Assembly (NCBI GenBank): GCA_019022495.1
Contig: JAFEKR010000009.1
Coordinates: 620,001-684,000 of the forward strand
DNA: 64,000 nucleotides
Direction of reading: 5' to 3'
Source of the DNA: Epichloe hybrida
Taxonomy: Eukaryota > Ascomycota > Sordariomycetes > Hypocreales > Clavicipitaceae
The position numbers and the translations under genes are program-made. The notes below the pieces were generated by a model. That model did no database searches and had not been told where the DNA came from. It saw only the letters and a list, made by a program, of their open reading frames with translations. This document shows positions 47,311 through 59,005 of the stretch, piece after piece. The number at the start of each line of letters is the position of its first letter. The first letter of the stretch is position 1.

Positions 47311-48126
47311 TGTTAAAAATAAGACCTATTTTTAGCCCTTTCTAGTTAAAGGACCTTTCTATTACTAGCTTGCATTGCAAGCCTAACAGTTGCACTGCAG
47401 CTGTTAACGGTCGCGAAGGTGGCTATCAATGGCTACGTCGCAGCTGTCAACAGCTGCGACTGACCGTGTGGATGACTAATCCAAATCAATTATCAATTGT
47501 GAATTATTTAATTGCGTTATAGCTACAAGCGCAGCCACAACCGCAGCGCCACTAGTAATTAGGTAAGCTAGGGTGACGTAAGCAGGTTACCCTATAGCTA
47601 TCTTTAATAGCGATTTTCTCTTTAACTAGAGGTCGTACAAAAGTCTTACATATAGCAAATTAAAGCTAGAAGATAGGGCTTTTATTTTATATAGGAATAT
47701 TTTTTGGACTAAAATTTAGTGCATATAGGTTGCTAGTTTGTATAGTGGTGAGTCAATTTTTTGGATTTTATATACAAATGAATTTTATAGAAAATAAAAA
47801 GTGGCCTATAAGACCTCTTTAGCGGTCTAGATCCACCGATATGGTTAGTGGGTATATAAGAGGAAGAAGATCTTTTTAATCTAGCTAGATAGCTAGGCCT
47901 CTTAATCTAACAGCCGCATTGCCTGTATAACGTCACTAAAATCAATTCTATTAGTATATAAGATATTGTAAAAGTCATCTAGATTAAATTTAATTAGTTA
48001 ATAACTGCCGAAACCTTCCGTTACGTTACGTTAAATATTTAACGTGGTAGCTCTATTAGTCCCTAACCGTAGAACCGCACCTATACAGCTGTTGCTAGCT
48101 GGCAACTAGCTCCCTACTTTTCAATA
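47311..48126 (+). repeat. Left (5') LTR of the nested copia element
   Basis: 816 bp. It keeps many CpA/CpG-containing words (GCAGCTGTCAACAGCTGCGA) that are changed to TpA in the right LTR, so the two LTRs were mutated independently. Confidence 0.92.
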
Positions 48127-48185
48127 GGTTATAAGCCTAGACTATTACTATAAAATTCTTTCTAGTGCACTTTGCGTATAGTTAC

Positions 48186-48463
48186 AGAAGACTTCCCTTC
48201 TATAAAATAGGAAGGACCTACAAGATAAAAGCTATTCCCTTCTATAAAAAAGGAATCATTATGATTATAGAAGACTTCCCTTCTATAAAACAGGAAGCGC
48301 ACGAGCAATACAGAAGCTTTCCCTTCTATAAAAAGGAAGTTTAGTGAGAATAGAAGCTTTTCCCTTCTATAAAAAAGGAAATTCAGCGCGAATAGAAGCT
48401 TTTCCCTTCTATAAAAAGGATTTTCAGTATGAATAGAAGACTTCCCTTCTATAAAATTGGAAG
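48186..48463 (+). repeat. Seven hairpin repeats in the copia leader
   Basis: Seven copies of a unit around TTCCCTTCTATAAAA(A)NGGAA, about 40-50 nt apart, lie between the left LTR and gag. Each unit can fold because CTTCC or TTCC pairs with the following GGAAG or GGAA, and each is usually preceded by AGAAG. RNA packaging, dimerisation or an internal promoter are possible roles. Confidence 0.85.
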
Positions 48464-48486
48464 ATAGCTACCAATTAACAAGGTCA

Positions 48487-49680
48487 GGGACCTCTAGTCC
48501 CTGATCTTAGTGCGCAAGAGGTTCTAAATAACTAGCTAAAAAAGCAGGTTATTAAACAACAAAATGCTATTAATCTAGTTATATAGAAGCTAGAGTCCTT
48601 GACTTTAGCTATTAATAATAGACCTATGGAGGGTGTGGAAGCTGCTAAGCCCGCTAGTCAGCAGCAAATTCAGCAGCCTATTCAAGATAAGGCACCTGAA
48701 TCTAGCTCTGTATAAGCTGCCTTTAATAATTTAATTATTAAGGAATTTAATAAGAGGGTTTATAGCTTCCCTAAGACTACTAAGCTTAAAGGAGCTGAAA
48801 ATTTCGATTAATGGAAACAAGCCCTAGCTATCTAATTTAGAGCTTTAGGCATGCCTAATTTTCTAGATAATCTGGATATTTCTAGGGCGCTAGGGGACGC
48901 TAACCAAGCTATTATCTTAATATTACTAAGGGATAGTTGTACGGAAGGCCCCTAAGCCACTATAACTTGGCAAAAATCACCTGAAGAAGCCTATAATTTA
49001 CTTGTACGGCAGTATTCATATAGCGTTAAAATCCAAAGGGGGTCCCTATGTTCTGAATTTCATAACCTGAATTTTCATAGATTTAAGGGGACTTTAGAAG
49101 CCTTTAATGCAGTCTTTAATAATCTACTAGCTAGATTATCAATTTCAGGGGTCCTAATTAATCCTATAGATCAAGTTAATTAATATCTTTAATCCCTAAA
49201 ATTAACCTTCCCTCAGTGGGCTAAGAGGCAACGATTTAGCATGCGTATAAATAGGGCTATAGGGGTCCCCTTAGAAGCCCTAAATCTTGAATTTCTAATA
49301 GCAGACCTTCTAGCTAAACAGAGGGATAAGTCATCTACGGTAGCCAAAGCCCTGAATTATAGGGCTAAAGACTTAGAAAAGGGTACTAAAGACAAGGAAA
49401 AGGCCCCTAAAGGTCAGAAGAAGAAAAAAGAAGGCTCTGAAGAAAATAAGGGCTCTTCTAATTCTAATAAGAAGAAAAAGAAGCAAAAGGGTCAAAAATC
49501 AGATAAAAAGGATACTAAAGAACTTACAGAGGGTTCTTTTATACTAGGAAATTACAACCTTTTTAACGAAGCACTTGATCCGTACAAGAAACCTAGTAAT
49601 TACAAGACTAGTTATAAGAGCTCTAGTGATAGTAGCTCTAATTCTAGCTCTAGTGATTCGGATAATAAAAAACAAGAAAT
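48487..49680 (+). pseudogene. copia gag remnant
   Basis: A gag-like reading in one main frame (KLKGAENFD*WKQALAI; FHNLNFHRFKGTLEAFNA; LLARLSISGVL) is broken by several TAA/TAG codons at expected Gln/Trp sites. The longest open part, from 49241, runs into a Lys-rich, Ser-rich linker (about 49370-49680). No CCHC zinc knuckle is seen. The 216-codon open piece here is not an independent gene. Confidence 0.8.
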
Positions 49681-51540
49681 TAATACCTTAAATGGTTTTA
49701 ATTATTACAGTAAAGACATAAAAAAGGCCCTATTATATAATACAGGTTTGACTATATATATAGTTAATTCTAGGGAGGTCTTTAGGGATTATACCCCTTT
49801 TAAGAAGGGGGAATCTAACCCTATTATAACCGGTGGTAGCCCTATTTATCCTAAGGGTCATAGTAGTGCTATTTTTAAGGTCTTATATTAAAAGAAACCT
49901 AATAAATATAGGACCTTAGTGCTAAAGGATGCTCTATATTTTCCTCAGCTTAATGTTAATATAGTTAGTGGCCTTATTCACTATATATCTAGCGGTTGCT
50001 TTATAAAAAACTATCTTTATCTTAAAGATAAGTCTTGTATTGCTACCCTAGATGTAGAAAAACATGGTTTTTTCTTTCACGTTAAAAACCAATCTACACT
50101 AACGTTACATAAAGGGCCCTGTAAAAAATCTCATTATATCCGACCTTTTACCTATGCTAGCTTTAGGGGTCATAGCTATCTAATTAGCTACCCTATAGAG
50201 GTTTAAATTCCCTCTAAAAAGCCGGATTAGGCTTCTGATTTAGACGAAATCGCTGAAATCGACGAAGATAATAATATTAAAGAAGTCGTACAGGATGATT
50301 TAGGGGATTTAGTCCCTTCTCCAACGCCTATAGCCCTCGGCTAGGTCCCTTATAAATCTAAAGATATAGATTTAGGGGTGTTAGAGGGCCTTAGTGGAGG
50401 AAAAAGGTCCCTAATACCTCCCTAAGAGGCCTGTGGTTCTTAAGGGGCCTAGCAGGGGACTAACAGAGAGGGCCCTAATCTAGACCTAAATCTAGACCCT
50501 AATTCAGGCCCTAAAGACCTTTAATATCAAAAGTTACTAGAACTAGCTAGCCTATGGTATATACGATTAAGACACCTAGGGCTTCCTTTGCTAAAGAAAA
50601 CAAGCCTTATAACTAAAGGAATCCCTGATTTTTCTAAAATTAAGGATAAAGACTTTAAATATATAGCTTGTGATTAATCTAAGGCAGTTAGAAGACCTAG
50701 GAAATTAGCTATCCCTAACCCCCCTAGAGCTCTAGATTAAATAGAGGGGGATACGCTAAAAATTAGCCCTGTACTGTACAATAAACAGTTAATTTACTTA
50801 TTTCTAGTTAATCAAAAAACTAGATATAAGTGGGTGTTCTTATTACTAAATAAGGAAGGCCTAACTGTTTATAGGGCTATTAAGGGCTTCTTTAGAGGGC
50901 TTAAAAATTAACTAGGTTAATATCCTAGGCACCTTCACTTTAATAGGGGCTAAGAAATCGATTCTAGTTGTTAAACCTAGTTAAATTCTAAAGGGATTAA
51001 ATTTACGACTTCTAGTCCCTATATCTATGAGCAAAATGGATTAGTAAAGCGTTTAATTCGTACTATTCTAGATCAATTAAGGGCTACTATCTAGTGGGTA
51101 AAATTACCTTTATATTTATGGTGTTTTGTATTACCTGCAGTTGTTAACCTAGTTAATATAACTGCTAATACCACTAAGGATAAAAGCCCTGAATAACTGC
51201 TAGCTAGGGAGCTAAATCAGACCTGTACAACTAATATTAGCAGTATTAGAGCTATAGGATCTCACTGTGAGATTCTAATCCCCCTGGAAAAACGACCTAA
51301 AGCCTAGAAGTTAGCAGCTAGGACTATCCCTAGAAGGTTATTAGCTACACTAGGTTCTAACACCTATCTAGTGTACATCCCCTCTAAAAGGCTAGTTACG
51401 AAGACTAGCTTTATCAAGATTATAGAGCCTATAGGTCCTGTCTCTAAAGGATTACCTAGGCTTTCTATAGGGGATAACCCTTTAGAGGGGGAAAATGATT
51501 TAGAAGATCAAGATCTAAATTAAGGTTTAAAGGATTACCC
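49681..51540 (+). pseudogene. copia protease and integrase remnant
   Basis: The protease is visible as LLYNTGLTIYIVNS, in which the catalytic Asp of the D-S/T-G motif has become Asn. The GAG-pre-integrase domain follows (LRHLGLPLLKKTSLITKGIP, about 50560-50630), with a Cys-containing FKYIACD. The integrase core follows (50740-51200: YLFLVNQKTRYKWVFLLLNK; GLVKRLIRTILDQLRA). Frequent TAA/TAG codons break the frame. Confidence 0.82.
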
Positions 51541-51869
51541 TATAGACAACATAGGAAATCAAAATCCCCCTATAGGTCAAGAAAAACACCCTATAGGGCC
51601 TGTATAACCCCCTAAGGAACCAATTCCAAAGGTCTTAGAGGAGGCCACGCCTGTAACTTCCCTAGGAAATTAGATTTTAACTCCGGACCTCGATTTTGAT
51701 AAAATTATCGACTTTAACCCTAATATTAACCCTATGGATGTTAATATTAGTTCCCCTTCTTCTCTAGATTTTATAAAAGAAATCTGCTTTAAGGTATAGG
51801 AGAAGCTAAAGGAAAACAACCCTAATAGCCCTAAACCTAAGACCTAGAAGCAAGCTATATCTAGCCCTA

Positions 51870-53445
51870 AAAGGGATAAATGGATAGAAGCTACGTACAA
51901 GGAATACGAATAGCTTTTAAAGGCTAGTACTTTTAAATTTATAGGGAAAGACTAAGTACCTAAGGGCCGAAAAGTACTAAAAAATAGGCTTGTTTATAAG
52001 CTTAAAAAGGATAAAGAAAATAATCCTTTAAAATACAAGGCCTAACTCGTTGCTAAGGGATTTATGCAAATCAAAGGTCTAGATTATCTAGAGACCTTTG
52101 CAGCCATAAGCATTCCCCCTAGCTAGAGGATTTTACTAGCCCTAGTGGCTTGGAATAACTAGGAAATCGAATAGGTTGATTTTATAGGAGCTTTTCTTAA
52201 TAGTAAGCTATAATAACAGATTTATATGGTTATTCCAGACGGATTTATTGAATTCCTTAAAGCAAATCCTAAATTAGCTAAATTAGCTAAAAGTTTTGGC
52301 TATAAACCTTCTAAAGATTAAGTAATTTTATTATAGAAATCTTTATATAGCCTAAAACAGAGCTTAAGGGAGTGGTAACAAGCACTAATTATAGTGCTAA
52401 AGTCCCTAGGATTTAGCCCTCTAATTTCTAACCTAGCTATATTCTATAATTCCTCCACTAAAACCTTTATTATCACATATGTAAATGATTGTCTTCTAAT
52501 TAGACCGGATTTACGTTATATCCAAAGACTTAAAAAGGAACTTTATAAAGTCTATCTAATAGAAGATAGGGGGCTAGCTGAATTCTTCTTAGGGGTTTAA
52601 ATTGTATAAGATAGACCTAATAGGGTCCTAAAAATTCATTAATCTTAGTATATCTTAGAGGCTTTAAATCAATTTAACATGCTAGATAGTAAGCCTATTA
52701 GCATACCTCTTTAGCTAGGCGTTTTAGCTACGCAGACTACTAAGCTTTTAATAGCTAGCGAAATCAAGCTCTATTAGTGTATTATAGGGACTATAATGTA
52801 CCTAATGTTACTTATAAGGCTAGACGTGGCCTTTACACTTTAGTGGCTATCTATAGCACTAGCTAGGCCCTATATAGAGCACCTAAAAGTAGCTAAAAAC
52901 CTGCTTAGGTACTTATTAGGGACTAAATTCCTTGCTATAATTTATAGGGGAGACCTTAAAGGTATAGCTAGCAAAAGCCTAATAGGTTATTACAATAGTG
53001 ATTTTGCAGGGATAAAAAGACCTCTAAATTAACCTACGCTTATCTATTTAAGCTAGCTAGCGGACCTATTAGCTAGAAATCAAAGAAAGCTAGTATAATA
53101 GCTCTATTAACATTAGAAGCTAAAGCTAACGCTATTTGCGAGACCTTCCGGGAGCTACAGTGGCTTTAGGGCTTATTTAAGGAGCTAAAAACCCCTATTT
53201 CTCCCCCTATCTAGATATATTACGATAATTAAGGCGCTATAACCACTGCCTATAACCCTGCCTTACATAGCTATACAAAGCATACCTTGCTAAAGTTTAA
53301 CTATATTAGGCAATAGGTTTTAGAGGGTTTAGCTAAGATCGAATATCTAGATACGAAGTCAATGCCTGCAGACAGTCTAACAAAGCCTTTATCTAGACCT
53401 CTTTATCAGGCCTTTATTAAGCTCTTAGGGCTTGATAATCACTAA
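51870..53445 (+). pseudogene. copia reverse transcriptase and RNase H remnant
   Basis: The reverse transcriptase reads KNRLVYKLKKDKENNPLKYK, then LVAKGFMQIKGLDY, VDFIGAFLNS and the active-site box as YVND rather than YVDD (about 52480-52490). RNase H is seen as the tail ADSLTKPLSRPLYQAFIKLL ending at the stop at 53443-53445. RIP-type stops occur throughout. The element is nonfunctional as it stands. Confidence 0.85.
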
Positions 53446-53651
53446 AAACCAATAACTAAATCCCTTTAACAGGGAACTAAAACAACGCTAAAAAGGGAGC
53501 TATATTTAACAATAGCTAGGAATTCAAAAGGGGGTCTTTTATCTTTTCCTGTTTTTCCCTTTTATCTGTTTTTATCTAAAAGTTCTTGTTTACCCTATAT
53601 CACTTTATACGCTTTTTAATTAGCTTATATGTAATTCTTTTGTAAAGGGGG

Positions 53652-54467
53652 TGTTAAAAATAAGACCTATTTTTAGCCCTTTCTAGTTAAAGGACCTTTC
53701 TATTACTAGCTTGCATTGCAAGCCTAATAGTTACACTGCAGCTGTTAATAGTCACAAAGGTGGCTATTAATAGCTACGTCATAGCTATTAATAGCTGCGA
53801 CTAACCGTGTATATAACTAATCCAAATCAATTATTAATTGTGAATTATTTAATTGCGTTATGGCTATAAGCGTAGCTATAACCGCAGCGCCACTAGTAAT
53901 TAGGTAAGCTAGGGTAACGTAAGCAGGTTACCCTATAGCTATCTTTAATAGCGATTTTCTCTTTAACTAAAGGTTATACAAAAGTCTTATATATAGTAAA
54001 TTAAAGCTAGAAGATAAGGCTTTTATTTTATATAGGAATATTTTTTGGACTAAAATTTAGTGCATATGGGTTGCTAGTTTGTATGGTGGTGAGTTGATTT
54101 TTTGGATTTTACATATAAATAAATTTTGCGGAAAATAAAAAGTGGCCTATAAGACCTCTTTAGCGGTCCGGATCCACCAATATGGTTAGTGGGTATATGA
54201 GAGAAAGAAGATCTTTTTAATCTAGCTAGATAGCTAGGCCTCTCAATCTAATAGCCGCATTGCCCGTACAACGTCACTAAAATCAATTCTATTAGTATAT
54301 AAGATATCGTAAAAGTCATCTAGATTGAATTTAATTAGTTAATAACTGCCAAAACCTTCCGTTACGTTGCGTTAAATATTCAACGTGGTGGCTCTATTAG
54401 TCCCTAACCGTAGAACTGCACCTGTACAGCTGTTGCCAGCCGGCAACTAGCTCCCTACTTTTCAATA
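53652..54467 (+). repeat. Right (3') LTR of the nested copia element
   Basis: 816 bp, same ends as the left LTR, preceded by the purine tract. It has more CpA to TpA changes than the left LTR in its first 200 bp, and slightly fewer near its end. Confidence 0.92.
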
Positions 54468-57400
54468 ATTACTATAGCTAGCTTATTACTTATTAATAGA
54501 AGTATAAAAAGTATTAAATAACCTTACTAATATAACTTTTCTAAGATTATCTAGATTATTAGGTTCTTTAAGAATATAGTTAAGTTATAATTTTTTAAAA
54601 CCTTAGATATTAGTAGTATTATTATAGTATTATTATAACTAACTATTAGTTATATTAAGTAACGTTTTTATAAAGCCTATAGTATTAATAATATTACTAT
54701 AGTGTTTTTATCTCTTAGTATTTATAAATTTAAATAAAAATATAAGAAGTTATATATTTATTACTTTCTCTTTCCTTACCTTGATTATAAAATCTAGTTT
54801 TCTTAAAAGTAAGTTAGTAGGATTTAATTTCCCTATATAATATATAATCTTAAAATTAAAAGAATAAAGCTTATTAAGTATAATTACTTACTTACTAGTA
54901 AGCTTAGGCTTTATAGTAAAGTACTTATAGTTTAAATAATCTATAATAACTTTAATTATATAAGCTAAATAAGTAAGATAGTATCTCTATATATAAAAAG
55001 CCTCTTAAATAGCTAATAATTTACTATTAGGTATTAAATATTATAATTTAGTATTAGTTATTTTCCTTAATATAAATATAACTAGGTGCTAGTAACCTAG
55101 CACTAATATTATAAGTATAGCCTTAATTATATATTTAGATATATTTATCTTTACTCTAAGATATAAGTAAGTTAAAATACACTAAAATTAGCGCTTCCTA
55201 AAATCTTTATTAAAGCTCTCTAAACGCTACTAGCTTATAGGGTTTTAGTTTAAATATCACTAGTTAATTCCCTCTAAGGTAATCTATTAATAAAATAATA
55301 ACTTTACTATACTATTTAATAAAATAGCAGTAAAATCTAGTAAAACTAAGAAATAACTAAATATTAAAAACACTATATAGTATTAGCTAGGTTATAATTA
55401 CTTTAACTCTTACTAGGTTTATTATAATACCTTTCTTTAATATCTTAAAGCCTAAAAATTTAACTTCCTTAACTAAAAATTAATACTTCTTAAGGTTAAT
55501 AAAAAGACTTATCTCTTTAAACCTATATAAAACTTATTTAATATACTCTATATAATCTTTAATCTTACTACTATATATTAGTATATTATTTAGATAAATA
55601 ATATAAGACTTATTAATAAGTCCTTTAAGAGTATTATTAATATACTCCTAAAAAGTTACTAGTGTATTAACTAGTCTAAATAGCATTACTAGATATTTAA
55701 AGTAACTATATTAATAATAGAATACTATTTTTTACTTATTACCTAAGTAAATATATAGCTAGTAGTATATATCTTTTAAATCTAAGACTATAAAAATAAC
55801 TATACTTACTAATTAATTAAGAATTTTAGTAATAAGGGGTAAAAGGGCCTTATTCTTAATTATAATCTTATTTAAGCCCCTATAATTTATATAAAGCCTT
55901 AATTTCCCTCCTTTCTTTAGAATAAATAAAATTAGGGCTTTAGCTAGGCTAACTAATTTTTTAATTTACCCTTTAAGCTATATACTTATAAGGTATTCTT
56001 TAAGAATCTCTAGCTCTCTCTTAGCTAAATTATATATAAGCCTTTAAGGTAGTGTTTTCCTTTTTTCTAATTTAATTATATAAGTATAACCTCTTAGTTT
56101 AAAAAGCTTACTTACTAACTCTTTAGAAAAAATATCTATAAACTCCTTATATTCTTCTAGGATTATTAGTATAAGGCACTTAGTGCTTTTATTTTAATTT
56201 AATATAGCTTCTTTATTACTTATATTTTCTAAAATTAGTATAACTATAATACCTTTACTTTTTTACTATAAATAAGCATACTCTAGGATTTATATAGTTA
56301 CTTTACTATTTATTTATATATCTATTATTACTAGGTTCTTTAATTAGCTTTTTCCTTTTCCTTTTTAATTTTTATTTTCTAAAATACTTAGCCTAATCTT
56401 TATTACTTTTAATAATAAAGTAACTACTACTATTTTTTTCTCTTTATATACTTACTACTTATTATAAGTAAAGGAAAGATATTCTTTTATTACTAGATAT
56501 CTCTAGTATTTATACTCCTAATATATAATTATAGGTAAATACTCTTTAATCTAGTTTATACCTAAAATTATCCCTTTACTTATATTAGTAATAAAGTAAC
56601 TTACTTAGTAAACCTTTATAAATCCTATACTATTTTTTATCTTAACTAATTTTTTTAAAATTCTTTAATATAAAATTACTTTTTTACTTATACTCTTTAG
56701 TATTTTATTTAATTATATTATATTCTCCTAATCCTTTTTTAATAATAATTTTAGATAAATTATTAAAGACTATATACTTATATTAAATAGCGCTTATATA
56801 GCTAACTACTAGTTATCTTATTATAAAAATACTTATATTCTTATTCTATTATATATAGGGTATTCTATAGTAAGATTATATTCCTAGGTTTATACTAATT
56901 AAACTAGTATAATATTAGGAAATATAGCTTTATTATTACTTTCTCTATGCTTTTTAGTTATATACTTAGTACTTTTATAAGTAAAATAATCTAGTGCTTA
57001 ATAAGCTAGTAAAGTATACCTAGGCTTTTTATATTTATAGTATACTAAAAATAATCTTTTCCCTTAGTCTTTACTTTATTACTATACCTTATTTATAGGT
57101 AATATAAAATAAAAGTATTACCTTTTTTTTTAAAGTTCTAACCTTTTTTATTATTTTAGCTTAAACCTATTATAACCTTTGCTTTCTTACCTTAGCCTTA
57201 TAGTTAGCTTTAGGTTATTAAGATTTCTTAACTAATTATTTACTTCCTTATAGTATTATTTAAGCTATTTAAAAAGATTATAATTCTTAAATATATAAGG
57301 ATTTCTTTAGGTAACTTAGCTTTTACCTTATCCTAGGCTTATATAAAGAATTAAAATAATTAGTTATTTTTTTACTTAAGATTTAGTAATAACCTTATTA

Positions 57401-58174
57401 CTTCTAAGTGTCTTATACTTATATTTATTATTCTAGTTTTTAACTATTCTAGAAAATTTACCTAGGTAATTAATAAATAATTTATATACTTATTTATAAC
57501 TATATAATATATTTACTATTACTTTATATTACTAGCTAGGTAGCTACCTATATATATTACCTTAGTTATATTATTCTTAAAGGTATAGTAATTTAATTTA
57601 AATAGTATATTTAAGTTTACTAAGAAATTCTATAGGCTTTTATATATTTTCCCTTTATATATAGGTATTTTTATTTATATTTTAATAAGACTACCTTACT
57701 ATATAATTACTACTATATAATTACTACTATATTACTATAAACTATAGGTAAAATTATAGCTAATATTTAAGGGGTAATTATAAGTCTAAATTAAGGGGTA
57801 ATTATAAGTCTAGTTTAAGGTCTAGCTAATCCTAGATTTACCTTAAGCTCTTTAATTTATGCCTCTATTTATAAGACCTCTTATCTTCTCTAAAGGTAAT
57901 ATAGCTTAAATTATATAACCTTATAGCGTTATTATAATGCCCTTTTTTCTTTAGTTATATTATTTATACCTTTACCTAAATTAAAATTAAGTAATATTTA
58001 TTATACTCTATTATTATCTATAGTTTTAGATTATAAGGGTTTTTTATTTTCCTAATTATCTATAGCTTTATTATTATAAGGTCCTAGTATATTTCTTATA
58101 GATCTTTAAAGTATTAGCTATATAATAATCTAGCTAATAGTTTATATCCTTAAAAAGGTTAAGAGAGATTAATT
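54468..58174 (-). pseudogene. gypsy pol/gag remnant, heavily RIP-mutated
   Basis: Minus-strand reading at about 55960-55480 shows a gypsy reverse transcriptase (LILFILKKGGKLRLYINYRG; VLDLKDIYY; YIIYLNNILIYS) with many stops. Gag would lie toward 58 kb. The rest cannot be read reliably because nearly every Gln, Trp, His and Asp codon is altered. Confidence 0.7.
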
Positions 58175-58444
58175 TATTATAGCTTATACTAAAAGGTTAA
58201 GAATAAAGTAATAGCTAAAACTATTATAGTTACTACTAGATAAATACTAGCTAGGGGTAAGTGTGTAAAGGTTTTAATCTTTAACCTAGTACTAATAATA
58301 TATATAGTCTTTAATAAATACCTTACTTTATAAGCACGTGGCTATCTTATAGCTAGCTATTCTCTTTATTATTTACATAGCCTAAAGGTTCTCTAAAGAC
58401 TTGCTTTAATGAATATCCTATCTTTGACCTCTGCGCTTCTAACA
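58175..58444 (-). repeat. Right (5') LTR of the gypsy element
   Basis: 270 bp matching 41392-41661; ends CTCTGCGCTTCTAACA, followed directly by the AATAC duplication. The outer end is barely mutated and the inner end is heavily mutated. Confidence 0.88.
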
Positions 58445-58628
58445 AATACAAAGTACAATACACCCCCTGAATTATTTTACAAATCTACATAACAGGGGTG
58501 ATTAAGCTAATTAGATATCAGATAGGAAATGAAGGCAACAGGGGCAAGGATTAACAAATACCTTAATTTCTTTATAATTTGCATAGAAAGTAATGTATCT
58601 TTTTGTGGCGCTTTATACTCTATGTATT

Positions 58629-59005
58629 TCACTTGTAGCCAGAGTATTGTTTGTAGTGTAGTTAGTGTAGTTTTTAGGAAATATTTGTATTTATAGTGTA
58701 GTTTTTTTAGCTTATAGTTAGTGTAATATAGTTTGTAGTGTAATGTAGTTTGTAGTTACTATACTACACTATAAAATAAAGTGTAATAATCTAATTTTTT
58801 CTTAATTTAAATAAATGAGCTTAATATAAACCTAGATAATGTAACTAATATCTATTTATGCTTCTTTAAAAGGACTAAATCTAGTATACTTCAATTTACT
58901 AGGATTAGATTCCTAAGGCTAGTAAACCTATTTTCTAAAAAAAATTATAATTAAAAAATTATTTATAGTGTAGTTTTTAGGAAAATCTTGTATTTATAGT
59001 GTAGT
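58629..59005. repeat. TGTAG-rich repeat, left arm
   Basis: Short GTAGTGTAG/TTAGTGTAG words mixed with AT-rich sequence. The segment 58633-58705 (AGAGTATTGTTTGTAGTGTA...) recurs as its reverse complement at about 62683-62755, and part of it recurs again at 58966-59002. Confidence 0.75.

Larger units (their letters stand above)
47311..54467 (+). mobile_element. Ty1/copia LTR retrotransposon nested in the gypsy element
   Basis: LTRs of 816 bp each (47311-48126 and 53652-54467) start TGTTAAAAATAAG and end CTTTTCAATA (AACA mutated to AATA). ATTAC flanks both sides (47306-47310 and 54468-54472), a perfect 5-bp target duplication. A purine tract AAAGGGGG directly precedes the right LTR, and GGTTATAAGCC directly follows the left one as a primer-binding-site candidate. 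The internal order gag, protease, integrase, reverse transcriptase, RNase H is that of copia. TAA and TAG codons sit where Gln or Trp is expected throughout, so the copy is dead by RIP, although it is far less degraded than its gypsy host. Confidence 0.93.
41392..58444 (-). mobile_element. Ty3/gypsy LTR retrotransposon, RIP-degraded, interrupted by a copia element
   Basis: Two 270-bp LTRs (41392-41661 and 58175-58444) align along their length, differing mainly by C/T and G/A changes. AATAC flanks both outer ends (41387-41391 and 58445-58449), a perfect 5-bp target duplication. On the minus strand around 55960-55480 a broken reverse transcriptase reads LRLYINYRGLNKI, later VLDLKD and then YLNNILIYS, which is the gypsy RT box YLDDILIYS with both Asp codons changed to Asn. 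Without the nested copia the element is about 9.9 kb, large for gypsy, so further insertions between 41.7 and 45 kb are likely. Nearly all CpA/TpG are lost and stops fill every frame. Confidence 0.88.

Noticed and set aside
49241..50206. Open frames of 216 and 95 codons in the copia element as stand-alone genes
   Set aside because: They are gag/protease pieces of one interrupted polyprotein, ended by RIP-type stop codons, with continuing homology-like sequence beyond the stops.
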